NCBI GenBank assembly: GCA_051710585.1
Contig: JBPESP010000004.1
Location: forward strand, 180,968-244,967
Reading direction: 5' to 3'
Source of the DNA: JBPESP01 sp051710585
Lineage (GTDB): Bacteria > Pseudomonadota > Gammaproteobacteria > Enterobacterales > Enterobacteriaceae
DNA: 64,000 bases
Shown one piece after another: positions 48,665 to 59,036 of the stretch (positions within the stretch are counted from its first letter, which is position 1; the number at the start of each line of letters is the position of its first letter). Made by a program: the position numbers and the translations under genes. The notes under the pieces are model-generated. The model searched no databases and was not told the DNA's origin. It was given only the letters and a program-made list of their open reading frames with translations.

Positions 48665-48960
48665 TATAAATTTCTCATGTGCCTCACCATGCTGGCAACA
48701 TTGTTGCTGGTAATTTTCATCTCTTTTATCGGCGTATCGCTAGTACGTACCCTTCTATTAGGTAGGAAGGTAGGCTGCATATTATTGAGGCAGATGTAGA
48801 TCAAATTGGGACGTAAAGAGAACTCCATCAGCGATAATGGTAAGAAGAGCTCTACTACTGATGATGATATTTTTTATTGCCTCACCTTGATTTTTACTGA
48901 TTTTATTAGATTCCTGTTGGAATCGATATAGAACCTATTGAAGTGCGCCTGTATTGCCTA
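48665..48960 (+). pseudogene. fxsA: Decayed fxsA (inner membrane protein)
   Basis: The block MLATLLLVIFISFIGVSLVR matches FxsA GVLLTLVLVIFTSVIGMSLV. LTLIFTDFIRFLLE further on matches the LPGFFTDFLGLLLL segment. Frames and stops break it. Position before groESL and orientation are as in E. coli. Confidence 0.7.
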
Positions 48961-49257
48961 TCTGGATTTCTAACATATCTATAAAGGACCGTGAAAAAAC
49001 TTTTAATTGTGAATATCATCACCATAACTCTCCTGATAATAAGTTAAATGAACAGTGCGCTTACTAGAAATTATAAAAAGAGGTTAATATAATTTTATTT
49101 TATTTAATTTAATTTTTATAAAATTAATCGTTTAAGTTAAAAAATTCACCCCTTTGAAGTCTCATCGATTACTGCATCCTGATTAGCATCAAGCCTAGCA
49201 TAATGTCATGCCGAATATTTATCAAAAAAAATAATACTTTCTTAAAGAAAGCTATCA

Positions 49258-49555
49258 ATAAAAATTCATCCATTACATGATCGCGTTATCCTCAAGCGTA
49301 AAAAGTCGAAGCAAAATCAACAGACACAAGCATAATTCTGACTAGTTCTACGGCAGATAACTTCACTTGCGGTGAAGTACTGCCTATGATCCTTGGTATA
49401 TCCTAGAAAATGGCGAAGTGAAAGCATTGTAGCTTTAAGATAGGCAAAATCATGATTTTTTTAAAAAAATATAGCGTAAAAGTTAAGAAAAATAGATAAC
49501 GATAAAGTCCTGATCATCTCCAAAAAGCAACATCCCGGTTCTCGTTGAGAAATAA
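49258..49555 (+). pseudogene. groES: Decayed groES (GroEL co-chaperonin)
   Basis: The frame opens with IKIHPLHDRVILKRKKSK (GroES MNIRPLHDRVIVKRKEVE). After a stop it continues with GEVL and [10 protein letters not shown] in other frames ([20 protein letters not shown]) and ends near KVLIISKK (EEVLIMSES). There are several stops, and ATA stands in place of the start codon. It is followed by the groEL remnant at the usual distance. Confidence 0.88.
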
Positions 49556-49600
49556 TCTGCGCCTAATCATCTAAACTGAACAAATTGAAAGCTAATAGAA

Positions 49601-51046
49601 ATGCTAGATAAAGATATAAAATTCAGTAACGATGCTCGTATAAAATACTTTGTAACGCAAATATTCTGCCCGTTATAATAAAAAGTAACCCTGAGGCCTA
49701 GGGCCGCTAATGTAGTTCTAGAAAAACCTTTCGGCGCGGCAGTCATCATAAAAGACAGCGTTTTGGTTATACGTGAAATCGAATTAAAAGATAAATTTGA
49801 GGGTATGAATTCTAAGATGTTGAAAATTTGCCTCTAAACCAATGACACTACAGATGACAATACCACACTACCATGAGTGTGTTAACTCAATCCATAGTTA
49901 ACGCGAAGGCCTAAAGCGGTTGCCGTTAGCATGAATCTGATGGATCTGAAGCGTAGTATCGATAAACCTATTATCGCTGGAGTAAAAAACTAAAAACTGT
50001 CCGTATTATCCTGCTCTAATTCCAAAGTTATTGCTCAGATTAGCTACCTCTCCACTAACTCCAACAAAACTATTGGTATTCTGATTGCTGCAGCTATGGT
50101 AAAAGTGAATTAAAGAGAGCATCATTAATACAGAAAAAAGTGGCAGCCTGCAAGACGAGCTGGACGTGCTGGAAGAGATGCAGTTCAACCACGATCATCT
50201 CTTCACTGTTTTTTAACAAGACAGAAACTGGCACCGTTGAACTGGAAAACCTGTTTATTCGGCTTGCAGAAAAAACCTCCAATATTCACGAAATACTGCC
50301 GGTGAATACTATGTATGCACAGTATATTGTTGTTAAAGCCCCTCCCTTCAATCAAGACACCGAGCTTTGGGAATCTCTGTAAAAGATATGCTGCAAGACA
50401 TCGCTATCCTTGATAACAGGTTTCCATTATCTTCAAAGAAATCGGCTTTGAGCTAGAAAAAAACCTTAGAAGATATGGGTTAGACTAAATATGTCGTTAC
50501 CACCAAAGATACTAGCACCTTCATTAATAGCGAAGAAAACAAAACGGTAATTAATGGTTGCGTTACACAAATAAACTAATAAACGCCATCGAAGCAACCA
50601 CCTCCGATTAAGATCGTAAGAAACTGTTAAGAATACGGGGGCCAAAAAAACTGGCAGACAATAGTATTACACTTATAAAAGTGGATATCGCTACCAAAGT
50701 TAAAATGAAAGAGAAGAAAGCTAGTATTGAAGACGACCTGCACCTGACTTGGGCTTGTAGTAATAAAGCGTAATCGCCGGGCAGCATCATTGTGCTAATT
50801 TGTCTAGCCAATAGCTTTACTGAACTGCATAACACAATGAAGATCAGAATATTGATATTAAATCGGGTGGCGCACAAAGAATGCCGATTATGACGTAGCT
50901 ATCAAAGAGCACGGTACCATGATCGATATCATATAGAATAAATATATACTATATATCCGAGCAAGGTGACTCGTTTTGCGCTGGAATATGTAGCTTCCAG
51001 CGCCGGGCTGATGATCACTACCGAATACATGGAACTAACTTGTTGA
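49601..51046 (+). pseudogene. groEL: Decayed groEL (60 kDa chaperonin)
   Basis: Full-length remains of GroEL are seen in shifting frames. They include DIKFSNDARIK, VVLEKPFGAAVIIKDSVLVI, REIELKDKFEGM, AVAVSMNLMDLKRSID, KVIAQISYLSTNSNKTIG, TGTVELENLFIRLAEKTSNI, HEILPVN, DIATKVKMKEKKASIEDDLH and, at the end, ALEYVASSAGLMITTEYM. The ATP-site motif DGTTT is broken to DNTTL. More than ten stops or frameshifts are visible. The complete remaining length suggests point decay rather than deletion. Confidence 0.95.
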
Positions 51047-51304
51047 AGAAAGATAGTTCTGAGTTAAGTGTGCCAGGTATATAGCATTGGTGGGATAATG
51101 TAATTATCCCGGCCACTATTAGTTTATTACCTCAACTTACCAGATTTTTTTGTTTTTAAAATTATATCAACTAAGGAGGTTTTAGTGTAGATACTTAGGA
51201 CATCCTCAAGGCTGAAGCATGGGGCAAAACGAGAAGTGCTGACATACGCAGCAACTTTTATTTTCTATAAAAACTCACAAGGAAAAATGTAAACTATATC
51301 TTAA

Positions 51305-51590
51305 TAATGCTTTTGTCAGCAGTCTGTTACTAACAGGATGCAGTAGTACAAATGAATTAATGGGCGGCAGGCGAGTCTCGTAGTGCTTTACTGATGAACA
51401 CCCCAAGAAGCACAATTGCTATCTTTTAATTGAGCTTATCAGTGCCTGGAAAACTGGCTTCCCAGCCAAAACGATACCACGTACAGTGCGGCTGATGATT
51501 TTAAAAAACCTTGGAGCCGGGATAGAAGATCATATCATTTACGGTGGCGTTAGTAGTTGGCAAACAAAGAAAGCTATCTGTCAAGTTTTA
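51305..51590 (+). pseudogene. yjeI: Decayed yjeI (small lipoprotein)
   Basis: The frame gives SLLLTGCSSTNELMGG, with the lipobox LTGC, matching E. coli YjeI ALLMAGCSSSNELSAAG. It continues with KTGFPAKT and LRNLGAGIEDHIIYGGVSS-like residues (LRNQAAAMGGNVIYGISSP). Stops interrupt it. It lies after groEL and before epmB/efp as in E. coli. Confidence 0.75.
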
Positions 51591-51759
51591 TGTTTCTAGA
51601 TAAAAAATAAAGCTAAATATATACCTACCTGTAATATCAAGTGGCTTGATAGCCTACATTTACCGGCATTTTTTTGCAAAGTATTTATCTTTAGTCAGTT
51701 GTGGTACGTAACCAAGCGCAATATTACTATTATGCTATCTGCGTTACCGCAGTCGCAGA

Positions 51760-52200
51760 TTCAACGATATCTTACTGAGCTCGTTACCGATTTCCAATGC
51801 CAGTCATGATACCAGAATAACCTGAGATTTTTTCTCCAGAAGTTTCATAATCTCCCGTGCTTGCTTTTATCCTTAAGCTTAAATAAACTCTTTCTAGAGA
51901 CCCTATACAGAATATGCAGATAGTAGGCGGAATAGAATTCCGGTAGAGAACAAGATTTCACTCAGTACCATTAGCGTCTCGGAGGGAATGATTTATAAGT
52001 AATGTCACCCATGGCATTGTAAATCACTTGATGCAGCAACAGATCGTCCGAGTTGTTCGTCAGCATGCCACGTCACAAAAAAAACGTGGAAATACGAAAA
52101 AAGGCGGCCTCCTTTGTGTTATAGGAGGCACTTTTCAAACCTGAAAGCTAAAGAAATTGAAAAAAGGTCGGCACTGACATCGGTCAATTAATACAATGAA
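51760..52200 (-). pseudogene. epmB: Decayed epmB (EF-P beta-lysylation, lysine 2,3-aminomutase)
   Basis: Minus-strand pieces are NSDDLLLHQVIYN (EpmB NPDDPLLRQVLTS), LRDANGTE (LLRDVNDNA) and LYRNSIPPTICIFCIGSLER (LFDAGVMPYYLHVLDKVQGA) with ASTGDYETSGEKISGYSGIM (DEARQIMRELLTLVSGYLVP). The radical-SAM CXXXCXXC segment is missing through a deletion between the first two blocks. It is divergent from efp, as in E. coli. Confidence 0.75.
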
Positions 52201-52296
52201 TTTTATCTGTCTAGTATATTCAATTATAATATATCCTATTTTAGCTTATAAACCAAGTTTATATAAAGTAGAAGAAATACTACAGCCTCTTATAAT

Positions 52297-52600
52297 TAAT
52301 ACCAAGGAATTTCGTTCCTATCTTAAAATTATGCTTGATAGCGAACTAACCGTGCGCGATCATTGAAAATAAATTCATAAAGCCCGGTAAAGGCCATATA
52401 TTCAACCTAATCCTTTACATAAGCTGGTTTACAGCAAAACTCTATAAAAACCTTTAGATATGAAGCTTCGGTAGAATGCACTAATACAATAGATATTAAC
52501 CTGACTTACATATTCATAATTGATACTTTTGACTGTAATAGTCTTTAGTGCAAAGACTATTACAGTCAACGTGAATTGATCATCTATAATTTCGCCTGAC
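52297..52600 (+). pseudogene. efp: Decayed efp (elongation factor P)
   Basis: The fragment reads TKEFRSYLKIMLDSE (EF-P SNDFRAGLKIMLDGE), then FIKPGKGH (FVKPGKGQ) after a stop; the modified Lys site lies within this segment in E. coli. It continues with EASVECTNTIDINLTYIF (DSAEGADVVDMNLTYLY). A 16-bp-arm palindrome (52531-52567) follows and then similarity is lost. The C-terminal domains are not recognisable. Confidence 0.85.
52531..52567. repeat. Perfect inverted repeat with 16-bp arms in decayed efp
   Basis: The arms gactgtaatagtcttt (52531-52546) and aaagactattacagtc (52552-52567) are exact reverse complements around the 5-base loop agtgc. No T-run follows. It lies inside the efp remnant directly after the block matching DMNLTYLY. 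Confidence 0.95.
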
Positions 52601-54029
52601 TCCTTTATAAAATTTTAGATCGTCTAGATTAGAATTAACTGTAAATTAGTCAAAGGTCTTTTGCATCGCTATAAGCGACTGTTTTCGCAATTGTGTCTGT
52701 AGTATCCTCGATACTACTAGGCTAAGAACGTTTCTGTGCTGGTAGTGCACAGCTATAGGAGGGGTCGCGCGGTGTGAATTCCAACTATATCTCTGGCCGA
52801 TTCGTCTTATAGAACGCTCTAACGCCCCAGCCCAAGCTATGGCATATTAGCTATTAGCGGTATTATCTTGGTTACAAGAGTGTCTCTAATAGGATTAATG
52901 CTGTTGGTAATAAAGTTCCCCCTTCCATCGCCGCCATAGTAGGCAAGTTTAATATTACAGGCTAGTACCGGGACAGTTATGGATTTAGCATGAGGCATTA
53001 TTAATAAGCCCTCTAGCGGGAATTTTAAATAGTACTACCTACCCCACCCACTGCCGATAGTGGGGTGATAAAGGAGCAGTAGAACTCTCTTCTAACATGT
53101 CCCCCCTTGTGCGATATTAGCGCGCAAGAATGCGTAATGACCTTGTGAGTTTTACGGGCTGTAACATCCACAATTAATTGCTGATTGTACGGTGTTTTTT
53201 CCGGTATTATTTGAACATTAGCGCCTGTATAATGCTTTCTGCAGCGCTATGGGTTCTCTATTAACATCCGCTGGCAGAGAAATAAAGTATCATCATTAGA
53301 TGATGATTATATATTTACCCAATACAACTACTAAATAAATCTACTTACTGACGCTGAGAACAATACTGAACAGGGGGTAATAGCGTTAATGGTAATCGTT
53401 TTGTTAGTGGTAGCTTGTAAATATGCACCGCGGGCACATTGCTCGTTCGTAGTCATTGCTCCAACGTATTGAGTCCTTACTGCTTTGCAAGCAACTTACA
53501 TCCGTATAGACATTTATCATGTGTTTTTTGCCTACATCCCAACTTTAGTACTTTTATCGCTCATATCTTCCCAGTAATAAAAATGCAAACTTGCTATCTA
53601 GCAGGTTTTTTATTCTCTGCCCGGGACTACTCCACGTCTACAAGTTATCGCTACTGATCTCTTTATTTTCATTGTTATCGCACAGACTGACAAGCAAAAG
53701 AACAGCGTCATAATGCTAATATATTAAAATATATTAGCATATATTTATCTTCTAACTCCATATTTTATATTGCCATCAAAGTGGTAGCCTTCCATAAGGA
53801 AATAAGGTTGTCATAAGCGGCAGCGAAGAGCGCCATCGGCCTGTTATTATTACCCTCCTTAAATATACTTCCACTGGAAGTAACACTAAAAACATAGTAT
53901 TTCCTTGCCACAGGCTACATTTTTTAAGCGAAGCTTTTGAGAGGTGTAGGTATTATTTAATATGCCACCAGGTGGATTCTGGCGGGAAAATGGTGGCTGA
54001 TCTGCAAACGTTTAAATATTACTAGAGAG
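52601..54029. other. Stretch without recognisable genes between efp and yhhQ
   Basis: No gene is recognised. A hairpin accccac / gtggggt occurs at 53041-53066, possibly an old terminator. The 72-codon frame at 53439-53657 has no family signature. The junction from the 94 min order to the 77 min order lies in this interval. Confidence 0.5.
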
Positions 54030-54700
54030 TATAGTGTAAAGGCTGAATTAACTCAGCTGGAAGCAATCCTAAATTGAATTGGCACGCTAAACGTTTAAGC
54101 AGTATATTTTGAAGCTTTAAACCAACCTTGGCTATCTCGATCAAGTGCTCTAGCATAAACATATTTTTGATATTTGATAGAAAGTGATCAAAGAAAAAGC
54201 TGCTCATCAGCGGAATTGTTGAATAGTATGAAACGGTAAACACGATCTACCCTAATAGCACTACCGTAAGCGTTTTAAAAAAAACGTGCACATCCAGAAT
54301 TTGACCGAGGAGTATAGCTAGAGTATAGCTAATAAAAATAACGCAGGCAATACGGGCTACATAAATAAATTTCATGTCACAGAGCGGGGTAAATTCGTGC
54401 CATTCATCCTAATAAAAAAAGCAACGAGACATGGTAAAAAAAACAGCAGCACCATATGTGGGGGGGCAGGATAATCTTAAGCGCCAGCGGAACGCTGAAA
54501 TTGATACCGGCAATTTACCAGGTAATGGCTTGATGTAATAATGAGTGGCTGAACAACACTACTCTTATAAAAGCCTATAACCGCTGTTGTAGATAAAGTT
54601 AAACATGATCAAACTTATTACTATGGCTGAAGGAACCCAGAATAGCTGACGTCTTTCTATTGCGCATGGCGTGTATATACCTTTTGTGCCATTAATACGA
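54030..54700 (-). pseudogene. yhhQ: Decayed yhhQ (queuosine precursor transporter family)
   Basis: Minus-strand blocks are KLPVSISAF (YhhQ QLPVSILGF), YVARIACVIFISYTLA (FVARIATASFMAYALG), LLGQILDVHVF (LGQILDVHVF) and IEIAKVGLKLQNILLKRLAC (GVLLNMLLKRLAD region). Frameshifts and stops occur between them. It is divergent from tusA as in E. coli. Confidence 0.85.
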
Positions 54701-54794
54701 CGGGGAATCGTTTACCCACTGCCTGCTTGCAGCTATCATTTCCCGGTGTAAAATAAACTCCAAATAATTTAAATAATTAACCTGGATTTAATAT

Positions 54795-55133
54795 ATGCCT
54801 CATGCTTTTCCCGCCGCAGATCAAACCCTAGACGCTCGCGGTCTACGATGCCCCGAACCCGTCATGATGGTACGTAAGGCCGTGCGTCATATGACCGACG
54901 GTCAGACATTACTGATTATCGCTGATGATCCAGCAACTACTTGGGATATTTCCAGTTTCTGCCGGTTCATGGAACATACGTTACTGACGCAGATAACGAA
55001 ACAGCTGCCTTACCGTTACTTATTGCGCAAAGGAGTGGCGACAACAGGTGGAGCGCTGATCACGAGCGCTTGTAAGGTAAAACAGATCAAAGATTATAGG
55101 GAGCGCAGTATTATAAAATGGCCAGTGAAGTAA
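54795..55133 (+). CDS. tusA: Sulfur carrier protein TusA (with C-terminal read-through)
   Basis: The product has 112 residues, while E. coli TusA has 81. It accepts persulfide sulfur from IscS and passes it to TusBCD for 2-thiouridine in tRNA-Lys, -Glu and -Gln. The TusA fold is complete, with LDARGLRCPEPVMMVRKAVR containing the active Cys (about residue 19), LLIIADDPATTWDISSFCRF and LPYRYLLRKG. E. coli ends at RKGG; here the frame runs on for about 30 residues with no known similarity, so the original stop appears lost. The conserved ATTRDI motif has become ATTWDI. It is probably functional, but both changes are unusual. Confidence 0.88.
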   Translation: MPHAFPAADQTLDARGLRCPEPVMMVRKAVRHMTDGQTLLIIADDPATTWDISSFCRFMEHTLLTQITKQLPYRYLLRKGVATTGGALITSACKVKQIKDYRERSIIKWPVK

Positions 55134-56234
55134 AATAGGCCGCAAATATCCCACAAAGGGGTTAAACAAATAGCGGTAATGACTGATTAAAAATAATAGC
55201 CGCAACCAATATAGACAACAGTGTTTAGGTTAAAAAAAACCAACATTACTAGACGCCTCACGGTTGAGGAACGTCAACATAAGCCATACTAAATACTAAC
55301 CATTGCCATAAAAGAGCAGAAGTATTGATGTTCCTTTTTGAGGGGTAATGAGTTTGCTATCGCCGATAACATTTATAATGAAGATACTTTTAGACGACTG
55401 TTGTCAGCGTTTATGTACTTTGGCGTTGATATCCCTGTCAAGACAAATGCGGATTACTAGTCTTCATGCTATGGATGTATCACTTTTTTTCCTGCGAAAT
55501 TCATGGATACACATTTGGAGATAACAGGCTTATATAAGCGGCGAACAACCCATTTATTAAATTCAGTTTATTAATTATAGTAAAATTATCAGCTATTTGC
55601 ACGTAAGTGAGTTAAGTCAAAGCCCCTTATTCAAATTTATCAAATTAATATTTTTTATTCAGTAGTCATAACAAGTTAGTGTTTAATCCCTCTGAGGAAA
55701 AATTGCAGGTAGAGTTCAGCTACATCAAATTACACCTACCTCCTCTGCAGGAGCATTATTCAAATTGATGTCATGACTGGAAAGGGCAGTCTCTACATTT
55801 CTAATTTAGGCGATAACGTTACAATATCTCCCTATCTGCCCGGTAAAACCCTTATAAGCTGCTTTTGATAGCCTTGACACCCCTCTCATTCCGACTGATG
55901 GGCTTTTACTGCTCTTCAAAAAAAGCGGGATTTTCACGAACGATTAATATCCCGCTAGATGAGGCAGCTGTTATGTATTTTTCTGCTAGGCGACCATTGT
56001 AAATACGCCAAAAACACGGATTTAAAAAAATAGCGCCAGGATTAGCTATGTCTTTGGTTAGACATACCTTTCAGCTGTGTTAGCTGTAATGCATACATCA
56101 TCACTAAGAAAGAACAGGCTAGTATCAAAAAAATATTTCAGCGACTAGACTATTTAGAAAAGTTGTATCAAGTTAAATAATAAAAAAACCACGCCACCTG
56201 CATCAACAGACGGCTCAGATTAATCAGTATCATG
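55134..56234. other. Stretch without recognisable genes between tusA and rsmD
   Basis: In E. coli zntA, yhhN, yhhM and yhhL lie here; no fragment could be matched to them. A pair of 8-bp arms, agcgggat and atcccgct, occurs at 55924-55956. No open frame is longer than about 60 codons. Confidence 0.5.
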
Positions 56235-56846
56235 TTATTTATCCAGGTTAGCGTGACGGATATAAAGGCGGTAAGCAACTTGACCGGCAATTTTTTCTCG
56301 ATAGATCTGCCAATGAGCTGGCACCTCGGGGGCGGATCCTTCCATTTCGGTTTCAATGTAAATCCAGGCATCATCCGCCAAACACCGGTGCTGCTCCAGT
56401 GCGGTAACCGTAGTAGTTATCATCCCGTGACGAAAAGGGGGATCTATGAAAACGATATCGAAAACACTTCTAGATTGCGCAAACCAACGCAGGTTATTAA
56501 TAGTAATGACCTCCGCCTGGTGCGCCTGCAAAACCAGCAAATTGCGGGCAAGATGCGCGCTAATCACATTATCCCTCTCCAACAGCGTGACGCTTGCTGC
56601 GTCGCGCGAGAGTGCCTCAATACCTAAAGCACCACTGCCAGCGAAACAATCCAGGCAGCGTGCGTCCTGAATGACCGGCGCCAACCAATTAAACAGCGTT
56701 TCCCGTACACGGTTGCTCGTCGGCCGTAAGCCTAGGCTGTCTGGCACCAGCAGCTTACGGCCGCGCCAGCGGCCGCCAATGATACGGATTTTGCCAGGGA
56801 AACGAGCTGTATTCTTTTTTACCATAGATATTTTGTTATGAGTCAA
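56235..56846 (-). CDS. rsmD: 16S rRNA (guanine(966)-N(2))-methyltransferase
   Basis: The product has 203 residues (E. coli 198). It methylates G966 of 16S rRNA in assembled 30S subunits, using S-adenosylmethionine. The substrate-binding start IRIIGGRWRGRKLLVPDS and LRPTSNRVRETLFNWL, SAM motif I CLDCFAGSGALGIEALSR and catalytic motif IV FIDPPF are intact. The C-terminus YRLY is as in the family. An ATG slightly downstream (MVKKNTARFPG, residue 8) could be the true start. It is divergent from ftsY as in E. coli. Confidence 0.95.
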   Translation of the reverse strand: MTHNKISMVKKNTARFPGKIRIIGGRWRGRKLLVPDSLGLRPTSNRVRETLFNWLAPVIQDARCLDCFAGSGALGIEALSRDAASVTLLERDNVISAHLARNLLVLQAHQAEVITINNLRWFAQSRSVFDIVFIDPPFRHGMITTTVTALEQHRCLADDAWIYIETEMEGSAPEVPAHWQIYREKIAGQVAYRLYIRHANLDK

Positions 56847-57047
56847 AACACGTAAAAACCAAAACGATAGTTTATTATATCAAGTGGAGGGAGGTGAAAT
56901 GGTATTTTGTACTTAATCTATCTTGTGCTTCTGGAACAAAACCCGCCGCACCGCATGTATTTTCCACTGGAATAAAGTGACAAACTTTGAGTATTATCAG
57001 AAAGGTTACTTATTCGCTACTTTTTTTGCTGAGGAGTGTAATCATAA

Positions 57048-58514
57048 ATGGAAAAAGAGAAAAAAAGTGCTTTCTTTTCCTTGCTAGGTTTTAGGGATCA
57101 GGAGGATGAGGCAGACATTGAGTTGGAAGCTAAATGGAAGATAGACACCTCCAACTCCAGGGGTAAAATCGATAAACTAGTAGGCACCAGCGCAGCACAT
57201 GATGAACCAGCAGAAGCTGTTAAGTCCACCATACTCCAGCCAAAGATGAAGAGACAGGACGTGGACCTTCCTCGGGCGCAAGTGAAAATTCCTACCGCAG
57301 AATTAATATTAACATCGCCTATGGACGCAAGAATCCCCATCGATAACAGTATTATGGCGGTTGAAGAGCCTGTGTCGCCCGCGCTCGACAATAACGTAGC
57401 GCCATTTCCGAAAAAAACTATAACCACAACGCTTGAAATTGACGTCACCGCAATCCCTGATGATAGCATCGATACGGCTTTAAAAAAATGTCAAGACCCC
57501 GGTACAAAATTCACCCTACCTGCGGAAGTCAACCTGAAGGAAGACATCGTCCCACTGCTAATACCAGACGGAAAACCACCATGCCACGAAGGCGTGGGAT
57601 TCTTTGCTCGATTGAAAAACAGTCTAGTCAAGATCCAGCGAAATTTTGGATCCGAATTTATCGGATTGTTTCGTGGCAAAAAAATCGATGATAATCTGTT
57701 CGAAGAATTAGAAGAGCAACTGTTAGTGGCTGACGTAGGTGTTGAGGCTACTCGAAAAATAATTGATACTTTGATTAATAACGCCAATCATCGCCATTTG
57801 GAGGATGCTGAAGTACTATATAGCCAATTACGCGCGGAAATGACAGCCATTCTCAGTAATGTAGAGAAGTCGCTAGAAGTGGAAGGCAAGGCACCCTTTG
57901 TTATTCTGATGGTCGGCGTTAACGGTGTGGGGAAAACCACAACTATTGCTAAACTAGCGTATCTTTATCAGTCTAAAGGGAAAAGTGTTATGCTGGCTGC
58001 GGGAGATACGTTTCGCGCGGCTGCTGCGGAACAATTACAGGTATGGGGCAAGCGCAAAAACATTCCGGTAATAAGGAAAAAAAACAGCACTGATTCTGCA
58101 TCAGTTATTTTCGATGCTATTCAGGCGGCTAAAGCGCGGGGTATTGATGTACTAATCGCAGATACTGCGGGGCGATTACAGAATAAAGCATACCTAATGG
58201 ACGAATTGAAGAAAATTATCAGGGTGATAAAAAAACTGGACATTGAGGCCCCGCATGAAGTTATGTTGACCCTGGATGCTAGCACCGGGCAGAATGCCGT
58301 GAGCCAGGCCAATTTATTTAACGACGCGGTGGGACTGACAGGCATTACGTTGACAAAATTAGACGGTACCGCTAAAGGCGGGGTTATTTTTGCCATAGCG
58401 GATCGCTTCAGGCTCCCAATTCGCTTTATTGGCGTAGGGGAGGATATTCAGGATTTACGGCCCTTTAAAGCTAACGATTTTATAGAGGCACTTTTTTCCA
58501 AAAAAAAGGATTAA
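57048..58514 (+). CDS. ftsY: Signal recognition particle receptor FtsY
   Basis: The product has 488 residues (E. coli 497). It docks SRP-ribosome complexes at the Sec translocon. An acidic, poorly conserved A domain (about residues 1-190) begins with the basic MEKEKKSAFFSLLGF, followed by the N domain (about 195-285: LVKIQRNFGSEFIGLFRGKK) and the G domain (about 286-488). GTPase motifs are intact: G1 GVNGVGKTTTIAKLA, DTFRAAAAEQL, G3 DTAGR, G4 TKLDGTAKGG and the closing GVGEDIQDLRPF. Ribosome site gaggag lies 13 bases upstream. The downstream partners ftsE and ftsX of the E. coli operon are decayed. Confidence 0.97.
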   Translation: MEKEKKSAFFSLLGFRDQEDEADIELEAKWKIDTSNSRGKIDKLVGTSAAHDEPAEAVKSTILQPKMKRQDVDLPRAQVKIPTAELILTSPMDARIPIDNSIMAVEEPVSPALDNNVAPFPKKTITTTLEIDVTAIPDDSIDTALKKCQDPGTKFTLPAEVNLKEDIVPLLIPDGKPPCHEGVGFFARLKNSLVKIQRNFGSEFIGLFRGKKIDDNLFEELEEQLLVADVGVEATRKIIDTLINNANHRHLEDAEVLYSQLRAEMTAILSNVEKSLEVEGKAPFVILMVGVNGVGKTTTIAKLAYLYQSKGKSVMLAAGDTFRAAAAEQLQVWGKRKNIPVIRKKNSTDSASVIFDAIQAAKARGIDVLIADTAGRLQNKAYLMDELKKIIRVIKKLDIEAPHEVMLTLDASTGQNAVSQANLFNDAVGLTGITLTKLDGTAKGGVIFAIADRFRLPIRFIGVGEDIQDLRPFKANDFIEALFSKKKD

Positions 58515-58519
58515 TAAAG

Positions 58520-59036
58520 GATGATACGCCTTGAAAAAAGTTAGCAACGCCTATCTTGGCGGAAGACAGGCGTTACAGGGGATAAATTTTCATATCCGTC
58601 CGGCAGAGATGGTACTTTGAACGGCCTTTCCGGGGCTGTGGAAAGTACTTTGCTGAAATTAATATATGATATCGAACACCAAAGTACAGGGCATATTTTA
58701 TTTGATATTTACGATATCAGCCAGCGAAAATAGCACAATCCTTTTTATTCGCTATAAGATCAGGATAATCTTTCAGAATCATAATCTACTCATGGACCCT
58801 ACCGTTTATGATAACGTTGCAATACCACTAGTAATCACCGGAACAAGTTTGGAAGATATTCGCTGGCGGGTATCCGCACCACTGGATAAAGTAGATCTCT
58901 TAAATAAAGCGCGCAATTTCCCAGGGCAGTTATCAGGAAGGTAGTAACAGCGTATCGGCATCGCCCGCTGTAGTCAATAAACCGGTGGTGCTATTTGGCC
59001 TATGAGCCGACGAGTAATCTGGATGATACGCTGTCC
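58520..59036 (+). pseudogene. ftsE: Decayed ftsE (ABC ATPase of the FtsEX division complex)
   Basis: The start MIRLE is followed by a one-base frameshift into VSNAYLGGRQALQGINFHI (FtsE VSKAYLGGRQALQGVTFHM). The Walker A segment is ruined (PGLWKVLC in place of GHSGAGKST). IIFQNHNLLMDPTVYDNVAI and LDKVDLLNKARNFPGQLSG are well kept, then IGIARC and SNLDDTLS. The gene then breaks directly into ftsX sequence, so its 3' end and the ftsX 5' end have been removed by one deletion. Confidence 0.95.

Noticed and set aside
49567..50282. Minus-strand frames over the groEL region
   Set aside because: They are shadows of the decayed groEL on the plus strand.
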